This document shows, piece by piece, positions 34,609 to 43,383 of a stretch of 64,000 nt of DNA (its first letter is position 1; every line of letters begins with the position of its first letter). The position numbers were made by a program, and so were the translations under genes. The notes beneath the pieces were generated by a model. It ran no database searches, was not told the origin of the DNA, and worked only from the letters and a program-made list of their open reading frames with translations. The DNA comes from an uncultured Latescibacterota bacterium (GTDB taxonomy: Bacteria > Latescibacterota > UBA2968), in NCBI GenBank assembly GCA_951812755.1, contig OX638329.1, positions 5,939,107-6,003,106 on the forward strand, read 5' to 3'.

Positions 34609-36393
34609 ATGCCCGAAACACAACCGCGACCCGAACACCCTCGTCCGCAATTTCAGCGCACCACATGGTTGAACCTCAACGGCACCTATAACTTCGCCAT
34701 TGACCCTGGAAAATCCGGCGAAGCCAAAGGCTGGCCCCAAAATCCCGCTGATTTAGACCGCGCCATCACAGTCCCCTTCTGCCCGGAATCCAGCCTCTCA
34801 GGCATACAACACACGGACTTCATGCCCTCGGTCTGGTATCATCGAACCCTCGACATCCCCGACGAATGGACGGGCAAGCGCGTACTCCTGCACTTCGGCG
34901 CGGTCGATTACCACTGCAAAGCCTGGGTCAATGGTCGTCTTATCGGACAGCATTACGGCGGCAGTTCATCCTTCACTTATGACATCACAGACGCACTCAC
35001 ATCTAACGCAAACCACCTCGTCGTCTGCGCCAAAGACGACACGCGCTCTGGCGACCAGCCATCGGGCAAACAATGCCCCGACCTCTATTCCCGCGGCTGC
35101 CACTACACGCGCGTCACGGGAATATGGCAAACCGTCTGGCTCGAAGCCGTACCCGAGTCGCATATCGAAACTGTGCGCATCGTCCCCGACCTCGACAGCA
35201 GCCGCTTTGTACTCACCCCCACATTCAAAAACGCGCATCGCGGACACACCTTCCGCGCCGTCCTGCTCAACGGCAAAGAAGAAGTCGCGGTCTCCACCAT
35301 GCCCGCCACGAGCGGCGCTGCCATGTCCTTGCGCATCAAAAACCCGCAACCCTGGTCGCCAGATAATCCCCATCTCTACGACCTCCGCTTTGAACTCTGC
35401 GATGGCGACACCACCATCGACACAGTCAACAGCTATGCCGGGCTGCGAAAATTTCATATCGAAGGCCACAAATTCTACCTCAACAACACCCCCATCTTCC
35501 TGCGCCTCGTACTGGACCAGGGATTCTATCCCGACGGAATATGGACCGCCCCAACCGACGAAATGCTCAAAGCCGACATCGAAAAATCGCTCGCCGTAGG
35601 CTTCAACGGCGCGCGCCTCCACCAGAAAGTATTCGAAGAACGCTTTCACTACTGGGCTGACAAACTCGGCTATCTCACCTGGGGCGAATACTGCGACTGG
35701 GGCATGAACTTCGGATCCCCCCAATCAATACACAACCAGCAGCGCGAATGGAGAGAAATCGTCCTGCGCGACCTCAACCACCCCTCTATCCTCGCCTGGA
35801 CCCCATACAACGAAACCCGGGGCGGCGCAACCAACCACTTTGAAGCGCACCGCCGGGCAGTACAGGAAACCTACGACCTCACCAGAGCACTCGACCCTTC
35901 TCGCCCCTGTCACGACACCAGTGGCTACGTACACGTCTGCACAGACATCTACACCGTACACGACTACGAACAGGACCCCGTCAAATTCAAAGCAACTTAT
36001 GCTCCCGTATCCCCTGACGACTGGGAAAACACACCCATCCGCTTCCCCGAATTGAATGTGCCCTATCAGGGACAACCTTACGTCGTCGATGAATACGGCG
36101 GCACCTGGTGGGACCCCAATGCCGTCGAAACAGAACAAGCCGCAGACCGCAAAAGCAGCTGGGGCTATGGCAAACGCCCCACCGACATCGAAGAAGTGTA
36201 TCACCGCATCGAAAAACTCACAGCCATACTCCTCCACCACCCCAACATCGCGGGGTATTGCTACACGCAACTCACCGACATCGAACAAGAACAAAACGGC
36301 ATCTACACCTACGACCGCCAGGAAAAATTTGACGCAAAACGCCTGAAAAAATACTTCGGCGCCCCGGCGGCAATTGAACGAATAGACGAATAG
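34609..36393 (+). CDS. Glycoside hydrolase family 2 (beta-galactosidase/glucuronidase-like)
   Basis: 594 aa from ATG 34609 (AAGAAGGAG upstream). An N-terminal sugar-binding jelly-roll (about 10-185; VWYHRTLDIPDEWTGKRVLL, FGAVDYHCKAWVNG), an Ig-like module (190-285) and a TIM barrel (290-590). Acid/base Glu lies in WTPYNETRGG (about 398-407) and the nucleophile Glu in YVVDEYGGTWW (about 490-500). There is no signal peptide, so it acts on imported oligosaccharides. It is co-directional and closely spaced with the upstream sulfatase. Confidence 0.88.
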   Translation: MPETQPRPEHPRPQFQRTTWLNLNGTYNFAIDPGKSGEAKGWPQNPADLDRAITVPFCPESSLSGIQHTDFMPSVWYHRTLDIPDEWTGKRVLLHFGAVDYHCKAWVNGRLIGQHYGGSSSFTYDITDALTSNANHLVVCAKDDTRSGDQPSGKQCPDLYSRGCHYTRVTGIWQTVWLEAVPESHIETVRIVPDLDSSRFVLTPTFKNAHRGHTFRAVLLNGKEEVAVSTMPATSGAAMSLRIKNPQPWSPDNPHLYDLRFELCDGDTTIDTVNSYAGLRKFHIEGHKFYLNNTPIFLRLVLDQGFYPDGIWTAPTDEMLKADIEKSLAVGFNGARLHQKVFEERFHYWADKLGYLTWGEYCDWGMNFGSPQSIHNQQREWREIVLRDLNHPSILAWTPYNETRGGATNHFEAHRRAVQETYDLTRALDPSRPCHDTSGYVHVCTDIYTVHDYEQDPVKFKATYAPVSPDDWENTPIRFPELNVPYQGQPYVVDEYGGTWWDPNAVETEQAADRKSSWGYGKRPTDIEEVYHRIEKLTAILLHHPNIAGYCYTQLTDIEQEQNGIYTYDRQEKFDAKRLKKYFGAPAAIERIDE

Positions 36394-36425
36394 ACGAATA
36401 GACGAATAGACGAATAGACGAACCC
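36378..36425. repeat. Tandem GAATAGAC minisatellite
   Basis: Six 8-bp GAATAGAC units directly at the GH2 stop codon. The family resembles the reverse complement of the GATTCGTT array 90 bp downstream. Confidence 0.8.
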
Positions 36426-36436
36426 CGCCCAACCAC

Positions 36437-36500
36437 CCAAAACCTCTGGATTACTGGCGTTGTGCTTCGCGTGGCGGCTAACACCATGCCGCAATGACGG
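36437..36500. repeat. REP-like hairpin, extended variant
   Basis: ACCTCTGGATTACTGGCGTT...GGCGGCTAACACCATGCCGC AATGACGG type unit, a longer member of the REP-like family. Confidence 0.55.
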
Positions 36501-36507
36501 CTTTGTA

Positions 36508-36650
36508 GATTCGCTGATTCGTTGATTCGCTGATTCGTTGATTCGTTGATTCGTTGATTCGTTGATTCGCTGATTCGCTGATTCGTTGATTCGCTGATTC
36601 GCTGATTCGTTGATTCGCTGATTCGTTGATTCGTTGATTCGTTGATTCGC
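36508..36650. repeat. 8-bp minisatellite GATTCG(C/T)T, about 18 copies
   Basis: About 143 bp of uninterrupted GATTCGCT/GATTCGTT units directly before the Shine-Dalgarno of the esterase gene (GCTTTTACAGGAGACCCC then ATG 36669). Units are contiguous with no spacers, so it is not a CRISPR array. Confidence 0.92.
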
Positions 36651-36668
36651 GCTTTTACAGGAGACCCC

Positions 36669-38588
36669 ATGGACCCCCGATGGCAAAACCTCCCGCACAC
36701 CAACACCGAATTTACACCCGCAACATATCCCGACCGCGAAACATGGGAACGAGAAAAGGCGAGACTCAAAAAGCAAATCCTCTTTGCCGCTGGACTCTGG
36801 CCAATGCCCGAAAAGCCCCCGCTCGACATCCACATCTACGACCGCATTGAACGAGACGGGTACACCATCGAAAAAGCCTACTTCCAGAGCTTGCCCAACT
36901 TCTACGTGGGCGGCAGCCTCTTTCGTCCCCTCGATCCACAACCCAAAAGCCACCCCGGCATCTTAAGCCCACACGGGCATGCACAACTCGGCCGCCTGCA
37001 ACACGGGGACACATCCTACCCGGGACGGGGCCTCACCTTTGCCCGAATGGGCTGCACAGCCTTCATGTGGGACATGGTCGATTACAACGACAGCGCGCGA
37101 CATCTCTCGGGCGCATACCAGGAAGAAACCTACGGTGTTGTACACCGCGCACCCTGGCCCCACAGACAGGACGACCGCATGCTCTGGAACATCGGCATCC
37201 TCGGTTTTCAACTCTGGAACAGCATCCGCGCACTCGACTTCCTCTGCGAACTCCCCGAAGTCGATACCAACCGCCTGGGCTGCACCGGCGAATCCGGTGG
37301 AGGAACCCAAACCTATAATCTCTATGCCGTTGACGACCGCTTGCACGTCGCCGCACCCGTCTGCATGGTCTCCGCCTACATGCAAGGCGGCTGTGTCTGT
37401 GAAAACGCGCCCCTGTTGCGCATCGACACCAACAACGTCGATATCGGCGCCACCTTCGCGCCCAAACCCCTCATCCTCGTCAGTTCCTCACAGGACTGGA
37501 CCCAACACACACCCGACGTTGAATACCCCGCCATCAAACGCATATACGACCTCTACGACGCCGACGACCGCATCTCTCAAATTCAGATAGACGCGCCCCA
37601 CGGCTACAACCTCGAAATGCGCGAAGCCGTGTACCGCTGGTTCGCCCGCTGGCTGGACCTGCCCTTTGACGACAACTTTAGCGAACCGCCCTTTGAACTC
37701 GAAGAACACAAAGACATGCTCGCCTTTTTCGATGGCCTGCCCGACAGCGCAATCACCCAACACGAAGACCTCATCCGCCAGTGCATCGCCGCATCCAAAA
37801 CCGCACTGGAAACCCATCGCCCAAACACACCCGACGCACTCGCCAAAAATCGCCGCACCCTGGGCGAAGCACTGCGCATAACCGTAGGCTACGACAACAG
37901 CACCGTCACTTATCAACACAACACTAAAGAAGACGGAACACTAATTGGCAACCGCCGCAATGTGCGCGTCCCCATCCGCACCTTCACACCCGAATCCCCC
38001 TCCGATACATCCACCCTCTTAATTCACCCACATGGTATAAACGCCCTGTACTCCCCCATCATCCATGCCCTCCTCGACAAAAGCCACACCGTCTATGCCA
38101 TAGACCCCTTTGGCACGGGCCAAAACATCGGCGAAGAAAACCCCGAAGAACCGCGCGGAGACGGGAACTTCTTCAACACCTTTAACCGCACCGACGACGC
38201 CGAGCGCATATACGACATCGCACTCGCTCTGCGCCACATACCCGGTGGCCCAACAAACATCGTCGGCTTTGGCAATGCCGGACTCTGGACCATAATCGCA
38301 GGTGCAATCTCAGAACGCCCCGATCTACAAATCGTCTCCGACATTAACGCATTCAACACCACAACCGAGAACGACTACCTCAATCGCCTGCCCATCCCCG
38401 GCATACTCAAAGCGGGAGGCTTGCCCAATGCCGCCGCGCTCATCGCGCCAAATAACTTGCTCTTACACAACACGGGCGATACCTTTGACACATCCTGGGC
38501 AGAAGCGGCCTATACACTTTATCCCGAAGCGATCCTCACCATACAAAACGACCGTCTAAAAAACGAGGACCTGATTGATTTTTTATAA
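36669..38588 (+). CDS. Alpha/beta-hydrolase, acetyl xylan esterase-like, with duplicated hydrolase region
   Basis: 639 aa from ATG 36669 (AGGAG upstream). SPHGHAQLGR (about 105-114) is the oxyanion region; nucleophile elbow GCTGESGGGTQT (about 207-218, Ser in G-x-S-x-G); SSSQDWTQH gives an acid and DAPHGYN (about 311-317) the catalytic His. The C-terminal third (about 440-639; LLIHPHGINALYSPIIH, YAIDPFGTGQN, VGFGNAGLW) reads as a second, degenerate alpha/beta-hydrolase lobe without the nucleophile Ser. It lacks a signal peptide. Neighbouring GH2 and sulfatase suggest removal of ester groups from sugars. Confidence 0.75.
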   Translation: MDPRWQNLPHTNTEFTPATYPDRETWEREKARLKKQILFAAGLWPMPEKPPLDIHIYDRIERDGYTIEKAYFQSLPNFYVGGSLFRPLDPQPKSHPGILSPHGHAQLGRLQHGDTSYPGRGLTFARMGCTAFMWDMVDYNDSARHLSGAYQEETYGVVHRAPWPHRQDDRMLWNIGILGFQLWNSIRALDFLCELPEVDTNRLGCTGESGGGTQTYNLYAVDDRLHVAAPVCMVSAYMQGGCVCENAPLLRIDTNNVDIGATFAPKPLILVSSSQDWTQHTPDVEYPAIKRIYDLYDADDRISQIQIDAPHGYNLEMREAVYRWFARWLDLPFDDNFSEPPFELEEHKDMLAFFDGLPDSAITQHEDLIRQCIAASKTALETHRPNTPDALAKNRRTLGEALRITVGYDNSTVTYQHNTKEDGTLIGNRRNVRVPIRTFTPESPSDTSTLLIHPHGINALYSPIIHALLDKSHTVYAIDPFGTGQNIGEENPEEPRGDGNFFNTFNRTDDAERIYDIALALRHIPGGPTNIVGFGNAGLWTIIAGAISERPDLQIVSDINAFNTTTENDYLNRLPIPGILKAGGLPNAAALIAPNNLLLHNTGDTFDTSWAEAAYTLYPEAILTIQNDRLKNEDLIDFL

Positions 38589-38632
38589 AAAAACCTTCTG
38601 GATCGCGGCTAAAATCATGCCGCGATGACGGC
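38587..38632. repeat. REP-like hairpin repeat
   Basis: AAACCTTCTGGATCGCGGCT ... CATGCCGCGATGACGGCG, stem CGCGGC/GCCGCG. Confidence 0.7.
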
Positions 38633-38682
38633 GCTACAGCGACTGATCCTGACCGCTTAACATATAAAACAGGAAAACAACC

Positions 38683-39930
38683 ATGAACGACCAAATTCAA
38701 AACGCCCGCGACGTAGCACTCAACATCCTCAAACCGTCCCAACGCGACATAGAACACGGCCTGGAACTTCACGAACACGCCCTCGTCATCGAATCCTACG
38801 GCCTGGGCCTGCGCTCACCCGTGGATCCCGACCCCGTCAACGCCGCCATTGAAGCAGGCGCGTCTGACCGCGAACTGCAAGACCTCACCGAAGACATGGG
38901 CATGACCCGCTGGGCACTCACCCCCGAACTACGTCGAGAATACCGGGAAATCTGGCACGCCTCTGGCGTCACCTGCACCTTTCAAAACGCAGGCGAAGAA
39001 TGCAACGACCCCCTGCGCCTCATCAAACGCCTTGCCCGACACACGTACAACACCGACGCCATGCCCAACTTCCTCCAGCGCGCCACCACACCCGACGACA
39101 TCGCAGCAGCGCACAAAGCGGGCAAACGCTGCACCTATCTCACCTGCAACGGCATCCCACTCGCCGGCGACCAGACCAACCCGGAAGAAGAACTGCGCTA
39201 CATCCGCGTCTTTGCACAACTGGGCGCGCGCATGATGCACCTCACGTACAACCGCCGCAACCCCATCGGAGACGGCTGCGGCGAACCCAACGACGCGGGC
39301 TTGAGCGACTTTGGACATGCCACAGTCGCCGAAATGAACCGCCTCGGCATCATCATTGACCTCGCCCACACCGGCTGGCAAACCTGCCTCGACGCAGCAA
39401 AAGCATCCGTACAACCCGTTGTCGTCAGCCACTCTGTCGCCTGTACACTCAACGAACACATCCGAAGCAAACCCGACAACATCATCCGCGCGGTACTCGA
39501 CACCGGGGGCACCATGGGCATCACCAATGTACCCGCATTCCTCGGCGGCAACGGCGACATCAGTGCCTTCCTCGACCACATCGACTACGTCGCCAAAACC
39601 TTTGGCACCGACGCCGTCACCATCGGCACGGATCGAGGCTACCCCTCTCAATACATCGCCGAAGCCAACCGCAAACTCAACGTCCGTCCCAAACAGCGCA
39701 ACCGCTGGGAGGCACTCTGGCCGCCCAGAGATCCTCTCCATTCCCCCGAATGGCGACAACCCCACCAGGAACAAAGCCTCACCTGGACCAACTGGCCCCT
39801 CTTCACCGTGGGCCTTGTGCAACGGGGCTACAGCGACGACGACATCGCAAAAATCATCGGCGGCAACATCCTTCGCGTAGCCCAGGAAGTATGGAAAAAC
39901 TCAGCTTATGCAACCTCACGAGAGGAATAA
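38683..39930 (+). CDS. Membrane dipeptidase-like peptidase (M19 family)
   Basis: 415 aa. Renal-dipeptidase fold: TYNRRNPIGDGCGEPNDAGLSDFG (about 188-211, in parts) and MNRLGIIIDLAHTGWQT (about 217-233), with the zinc His in DLAHTG and VVVSHSVA (about 246-253), and IGTDRGYPSQY near the end for the catalytic Asp region. The first H-x-D zinc motif of M19 is replaced near the N-terminus by ESYGLG, so metal binding may differ. It may hydrolyse dipeptides or act on D-amino-acid or beta-lactam-like amides. RBS AGGAAAAC before ATG. Confidence 0.75.
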   Translation: MNDQIQNARDVALNILKPSQRDIEHGLELHEHALVIESYGLGLRSPVDPDPVNAAIEAGASDRELQDLTEDMGMTRWALTPELRREYREIWHASGVTCTFQNAGEECNDPLRLIKRLARHTYNTDAMPNFLQRATTPDDIAAAHKAGKRCTYLTCNGIPLAGDQTNPEEELRYIRVFAQLGARMMHLTYNRRNPIGDGCGEPNDAGLSDFGHATVAEMNRLGIIIDLAHTGWQTCLDAAKASVQPVVVSHSVACTLNEHIRSKPDNIIRAVLDTGGTMGITNVPAFLGGNGDISAFLDHIDYVAKTFGTDAVTIGTDRGYPSQYIAEANRKLNVRPKQRNRWEALWPPRDPLHSPEWRQPHQEQSLTWTNWPLFTVGLVQRGYSDDDIAKIIGGNILRVAQEVWKNSAYATSREE

Positions 39931-40010
39931 ATGTCTAATCTTACATGATGTTGAATGCAGACCTCTCTTGCCACTTTCTGTTTTGAAGGTATATTTTTGA
40001 AAGGATCAAC

Positions 40011-40304
40011 GTGTCTATCGTCATTCCGGATATTGACGATATTATGGCGTTTGCTAAAAAGCTTCACGCCAAAGGACAGACATGGAGCGGCGAGGCATTT
40101 GGCTGGTCCGCTGAATACAATCCCGAAAAATCTGATCCTCCACTGGACTCAAAAATGACCTTTACCCCCGCAGATTTCTGCATCGGTGAGAGTGGTATCT
40201 GGTTTTATTCTTTGATGTGGGAAAATGGCAAAGAAGCTGAGCCGATTGCGTTTCTGGATGATGGAAATATCATTGAAACAGAGTTGTTATCCAGCAGGCA
40301 TTAA
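40011..40304 (+). CDS. Hypothetical protein
   Basis: 97 aa with GTG start (AAAGGATCAAC upstream). MSIVIPDIDDIMAFAKKLHA then a Trp/acid-rich region (TWSGEAFGWSAEYNPEKSD). I do not recognise the family. It lies 21 nt before the PLP-enzyme gene and has its own ribosome site, so it is probably real and co-transcribed with that gene. Confidence 0.55.
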   Translation: MSIVIPDIDDIMAFAKKLHAKGQTWSGEAFGWSAEYNPEKSDPPLDSKMTFTPADFCIGESGIWFYSLMWENGKEAEPIAFLDDGNIIETELLSSRH

Positions 40305-40325
40305 AAATATTTCCGGAGGAAAATC

Positions 40326-41453
40326 ATGAGCAAAGCGCGTCAAATCTACGAAGACCTGGGCGTTGTCCCTGTAATCAACGCATCGGGTTACCAGACAGTC
40401 ATTGGCGGGTCGCGTGTGGGACCTGAGGTGCAAGCCGCAATGGACATTGCGAATCGCTACTTTGCGGACATGGAAGAACTACTTAAAAAAACCGGTACAA
40501 TCATCGCCGACACCCTCGGCGCAGAAGCGGCAATGGTCACACCCGGATGCGCGGCAGCATTAGCCCTCAGCACAGCCGCCTGCATGTCGGGCAGCGACCC
40601 GGAAAAAATGGAACAACTGCCCGATACAACGGGCATGAAGCACCACATTTTGATACAAAAAAAACAGCGGTATCACTACGACCCGGTACTCACCATTTTC
40701 GGCGCCAAACTCATCGAAGTCGGCGATGAAAACGGCACAACCGAAGCCCAACTCGAAGCCGCCATATCAGACCAGACCGCAGCCATCCACTATTTCGCAC
40801 CCGGAGGCCAGGCAGGCGTCTTATCCCCCGAAGACGTGGTCCGCATCGCCCACGCCAACGGGATCCCCGTCATCGTCGATGCAGCGAGCCAGGTCTATCC
40901 ACTCGAAACCATGCAAAAATATCCCGACATGGGCATAGATTTGATCGGCTACGGTGCCAAATACATTGGCTCGTGTCACTCCACAGGCATCTTGTGCGGG
41001 CGCAAAGACCTGATTGACGCCGCCTATCTCCACTCCTTCATCGGTTATGAAACCTCTCCCTACGACACCATAGGCCGACCCCTGAAAGTGGATCGACAAG
41101 AAGTCATCGCCGTCGTCGTTGCCCTGCGCGAATGGTTCAGCATGGACCACGAAGCACGCCTATCCGGCTACAAACGCAAATCCGAAGAGCTACTATCAAA
41201 CCTGAAAGATATCCCCCACATCACAGCCAAATTCTCGACCGACGCGCGCAGCCTGTCCAACGGCGTACACATCACAGTCGATGAAACCGCACTGGGCAAA
41301 ACCGCAGCGCAAATAATCGAAGAACTTCGGCAGGGCAATCCATCCGTATGGACACGCGGCAGCGCAAACACCTTCCGCGTCGCCGTAACCAACTTCATCG
41401 AAGACGACCAGGAAATCGCCACCGCACGCCTGAGGGAAGTATTGACCAGATAA
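40326..41453 (+). CDS. SelA-like / D-glucosaminate-6-phosphate ammonia-lyase-like PLP enzyme
   Basis: 375 aa. GVVPVINASGYQTVIGGSRV (residues 12-31) is the typical N-terminal block of the DgaE/SelA-like subfamily; GAEAAMVTPGCAAALAL (about 65-81) binds PLP phosphate; VIVDAASQV (about 182-190) holds the PLP-pyridine Asp; and GAKYIGSCHSTGI (about 211-223) has the Schiff-base Lys. RBS CGGAGG lies 8 nt before ATG. The group eliminates ammonia from amino sugars or racemises amino acids. Substrate is not known. Confidence 0.82.
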   Translation: MSKARQIYEDLGVVPVINASGYQTVIGGSRVGPEVQAAMDIANRYFADMEELLKKTGTIIADTLGAEAAMVTPGCAAALALSTAACMSGSDPEKMEQLPDTTGMKHHILIQKKQRYHYDPVLTIFGAKLIEVGDENGTTEAQLEAAISDQTAAIHYFAPGGQAGVLSPEDVVRIAHANGIPVIVDAASQVYPLETMQKYPDMGIDLIGYGAKYIGSCHSTGILCGRKDLIDAAYLHSFIGYETSPYDTIGRPLKVDRQEVIAVVVALREWFSMDHEARLSGYKRKSEELLSNLKDIPHITAKFSTDARSLSNGVHITVDETALGKTAAQIIEELRQGNPSVWTRGSANTFRVAVTNFIEDDQEIATARLREVLTR

Positions 41454-41474
41454 CCTCGCGACACACAATCCCAA

Positions 41475-41515
41475 CAAAAAAAACGCCATCAGCAAAATAG
41501 CTGATGGCGTTTGTG
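41475..41515. terminator. Bidirectional hairpin terminator
   Basis: Arms ACGCCATCAGC (41483-41493) and GCTGATGGCGT (41500-41510) with a 6-nt loop. An A-tract precedes and TTTG follows, so it can stop transcription in both directions: it ends the PLP-enzyme gene on the plus strand and the antitoxin/DUF2283 region on the minus strand. Confidence 0.75.
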
Positions 41516-41520
41516 CTTAT

Positions 41521-41589
41521 AACCTCTCTCATCTCACCCGGATGAACAGGCGCACGATTCAATGGACGGTTGACAGAATATTCAGCCAT
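41521..41589 (-). pseudogene. N-terminal remnant of a HigA-type antitoxin
   Basis: From ATG 41589 (GAGGTGACA upstream) the minus strand reads MAEYSVNRPLNRAPVHPGEM followed by REV. NRAPVHPGE is the hallmark N-terminus of HigA antidotes, but the helix-turn-helix part is missing; the frame continues into the terminator. The matching HigB toxin is not seen. Confidence 0.55.
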
Positions 41590-41649
41590 TGTCACCTCAA
41601 TGATATTGCTAAGAAAATTTTCCTTCTCGCACTCTTTCGCTGAGGAATT

Positions 41650-41886
41650 TTAGCGATCCGAACCAAAGCGCATTCGCGCATTGGGCAGTGTAATACCAAC
41701 AAGACGTTTGTCGCGATAGTGGTAAATATTCCCGTCATCTTCCATTACGCTGTCATTGGCGCACTGGGGTTTTTCAAAGCTGAGATACAAGACATCAGCC
41801 CCTTCATCATAATCACTCCAAACTTGCGAATATGGCAAACGCAATAGTTCGGTAGCAAATGTCAGGTCAATTGTGGACGTGTCCAT
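41650..41886 (-). CDS. DUF2283 family protein, probable antitoxin partner
   Basis: 78 aa. SDYDEGADVLYLSFEKPQCA then DGNIYHYRDKRLVGITLPNA match DUF2283 (short beta-rich protein: 'YD..aDvLYi.f' ... 'd....vd..g.ivGieil'). ATG has AGGAG 10 nt upstream and lies inside the 3' end of the upstream gene (25-nt overlap), so both are made from one transcript. DUF2283 genes often follow small toxin-like genes. Confidence 0.75.
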   Translation of the reverse strand: MDTSTIDLTFATELLRLPYSQVWSDYDEGADVLYLSFEKPQCANDSVMEDDGNIYHYRDKRLVGITLPNARMRFGSDR

Positions 41887-42209
41887 ATCGTAGTTCTCCT
41901 GCGCATAATTTTATCCGGCCTTGAAGTTAAAAATGCTGTAATAATAAATCCATTTTCTTCATCGCGATATATGGCAATACAGGTTTTTGTAGTGATATTA
42001 GTTGCTGCATAACGTCGCAATGCAATTGTTGCTCCCAGATCTCCCACGGTAAGGCAATCAAGATCGGCAACTGTTTCAAGCACCTTCTCCCGATTTCCGA
42101 CCATATAATCATGAGACTCGGTGATATGAACCCATTGCCTGTGGGTCAATCTTATCACATGCCCGTTGACAGAGGGCACTGTTGACAAAACAATATCTTC
42201 AAGTGACAT
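41862..42209 (-). CDS. Small toxin-like protein (PBECR/DUF4258-like)
   Basis: 115 aa from ATG 42209; the frame continues to a TTG at 42260. Beta-rich core VIRLTHRQWVHITESHDYMV (about residues 17-36), ATIALRRYAAT, TCIAIYRDEENGFIITAFLT and a basic end (RRRTTIWTRP). The His in the first block and the late FIITAFLTSRPDK strand resemble the BECR-fold (RelE/barnase-like) DUF4258 group that pairs with DUF2283. Functional assignment is inference; I cannot place it in a family with certainty. An AT-rich TATAATATATT-type stretch just before the ATG may be its promoter. Confidence 0.5.
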   Translation of the reverse strand: MSLEDIVLSTVPSVNGHVIRLTHRQWVHITESHDYMVGNREKVLETVADLDCLTVGDLGATIALRRYAATNITTKTCIAIYRDEENGFIITAFLTSRPDKIMRRRTTIWTRPQLT

Positions 42210-42284
42210 AAAATCAATATATAATATATTATCCAGGTAATCAAATTCTCTGATCAGCAACTACACAAGAGGCTTCTTTGATAG

Positions 42285-42322
42285 ACTGGATCGCGGCTAA
42301 AACCATGCCGCGATGACGGCGC
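42285..42322. repeat. REP-like hairpin repeat
   Basis: CTGGATCGCGGCTAAAACCA then TGCCGCGATGACGGCG. The rest of 42323-42454 shows only AT-rich sequence. Confidence 0.7.
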
Positions 42323-42454
42323 TGTTAATAGGGGTGATTAAAGCATAAGGTCGGGAAAAGGATTTCCCTCCTACATGACTGGACTAATGGCACTGTTGAT
42401 AAGGTTGATTGAGGCGTAGGATTAATACATTTCTCGATTCAGATGGACAACTTT

Positions 42455-43240
42455 TTAAACCCGTGCGAGATCGCGATACGCTCTGAACAAATCTGAATAA
42501 TAAGCCACAAACATCCACAGATCGCCCACCCCTTTATCGGGACGTCGCTCTGTCTCTGCCGACATGTACCCTTCATATCCCTTCTCGTGCAACAGCCGGA
42601 ACAACTCGCGATACGGATAGCCCTGTCCAGCCAGATCGTGCATATGCACATGGTCCAGCCAGGGCCAAACCGTATCCAGCGCCTGTTTCACAGACCCATC
42701 AACCACATCTTGCGGCACCGAATTCCAGACCAACCCAAAATTCTCGTGATCCACCTGCTCAGCCACCGATCTGCACGTCTGCCAATCGAACTCACCGTGC
42801 AACTCCAGACACGGCTTCACCCCCTTCTCAGCACCGTAATCACACAGCGGCTTCAGCGCCTCTGCCACCTGAGCAATCGTCTGTTCCCTATGCACTTCTG
42901 CTGGGAAATTATTTCCAAATACGCGCACGCGAGACGCGCCCAGATCCGATGCCAGATCCATCCGGACCATCGTCTGATCAATATGATCCCGAAGCTCGTC
43001 CGGATCCGTATCGTGATACCGATTACCCGTCGCAACACTCATAATATCGATCCCCATCGCCTCGCAATCCGCCACCACCTGCTCTCGCTCTGCTTCATCA
43101 ATCGACGCCTCCACCCCATGACCGTGCCCCGCATCCGTGCGAAACTCCACCCCTTCAAACCCGTGATCCTTCAACATCTGCAACAAATCCCGTCGGGAAA
43201 GCGCCTTCAAAACACCATAAGTCATCCACGAAAGTCTCAT
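42455..43240 (-). CDS. Sugar phosphate isomerase/epimerase-like TIM-barrel protein
   Basis: 261 aa, ATG preceded by GGAGAACGAG. Xylose isomerase-like barrel: FEGVEFRTDAGHGHG (about 28-42), SVATGNRYHD (about 70-79), PCLELHGEF (about 139-147, metal Glu), FGLVWNSVPQD (about 166-176), HVHMHDL (about 193-199, metal His/Asp) and YEGYMSAETERRPD (about 215-228, late Glu). All metal positions are plausible. Substrate is unknown; it stands alone on the minus strand. Confidence 0.8.
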   Translation of the reverse strand: MRLSWMTYGVLKALSRRDLLQMLKDHGFEGVEFRTDAGHGHGVEASIDEAEREQVVADCEAMGIDIMSVATGNRYHDTDPDELRDHIDQTMVRMDLASDLGASRVRVFGNNFPAEVHREQTIAQVAEALKPLCDYGAEKGVKPCLELHGEFDWQTCRSVAEQVDHENFGLVWNSVPQDVVDGSVKQALDTVWPWLDHVHMHDLAGQGYPYRELFRLLHEKGYEGYMSAETERRPDKGVGDLWMFVAYYSDLFRAYRDLARV

Positions 43241-43383
43241 TCTCGTTCTCCTATTGAGTTAAAACAGCAAAAGTGCCACCAGATATATTGACAAGCGACC
43301 TGTTTGATCTATAATATACTGAAAGGGAAGAAACCTGGAGGATTTTTCCCTGTGCGAAACCATCTAAAATCTCACCGCGTAAA

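Noticed and set aside
33867..34610. Long antisense frames opposite sulfatase, GH2 and esterase genes
   Set aside because: GC-rich codon usage produces open antisense frames; none has a ribosome site or recognisable motif.
36508..36650. CRISPR-like array
   Set aside because: 8-bp units are contiguous with no spacers; it is a minisatellite. I saw no CRISPR array in the window.
36272..36953. Minus-strand reading frames with NQRINEST repeats
   Set aside because: They are the translation of the GATTCGTT minisatellite and antisense to GH2 and esterase genes.
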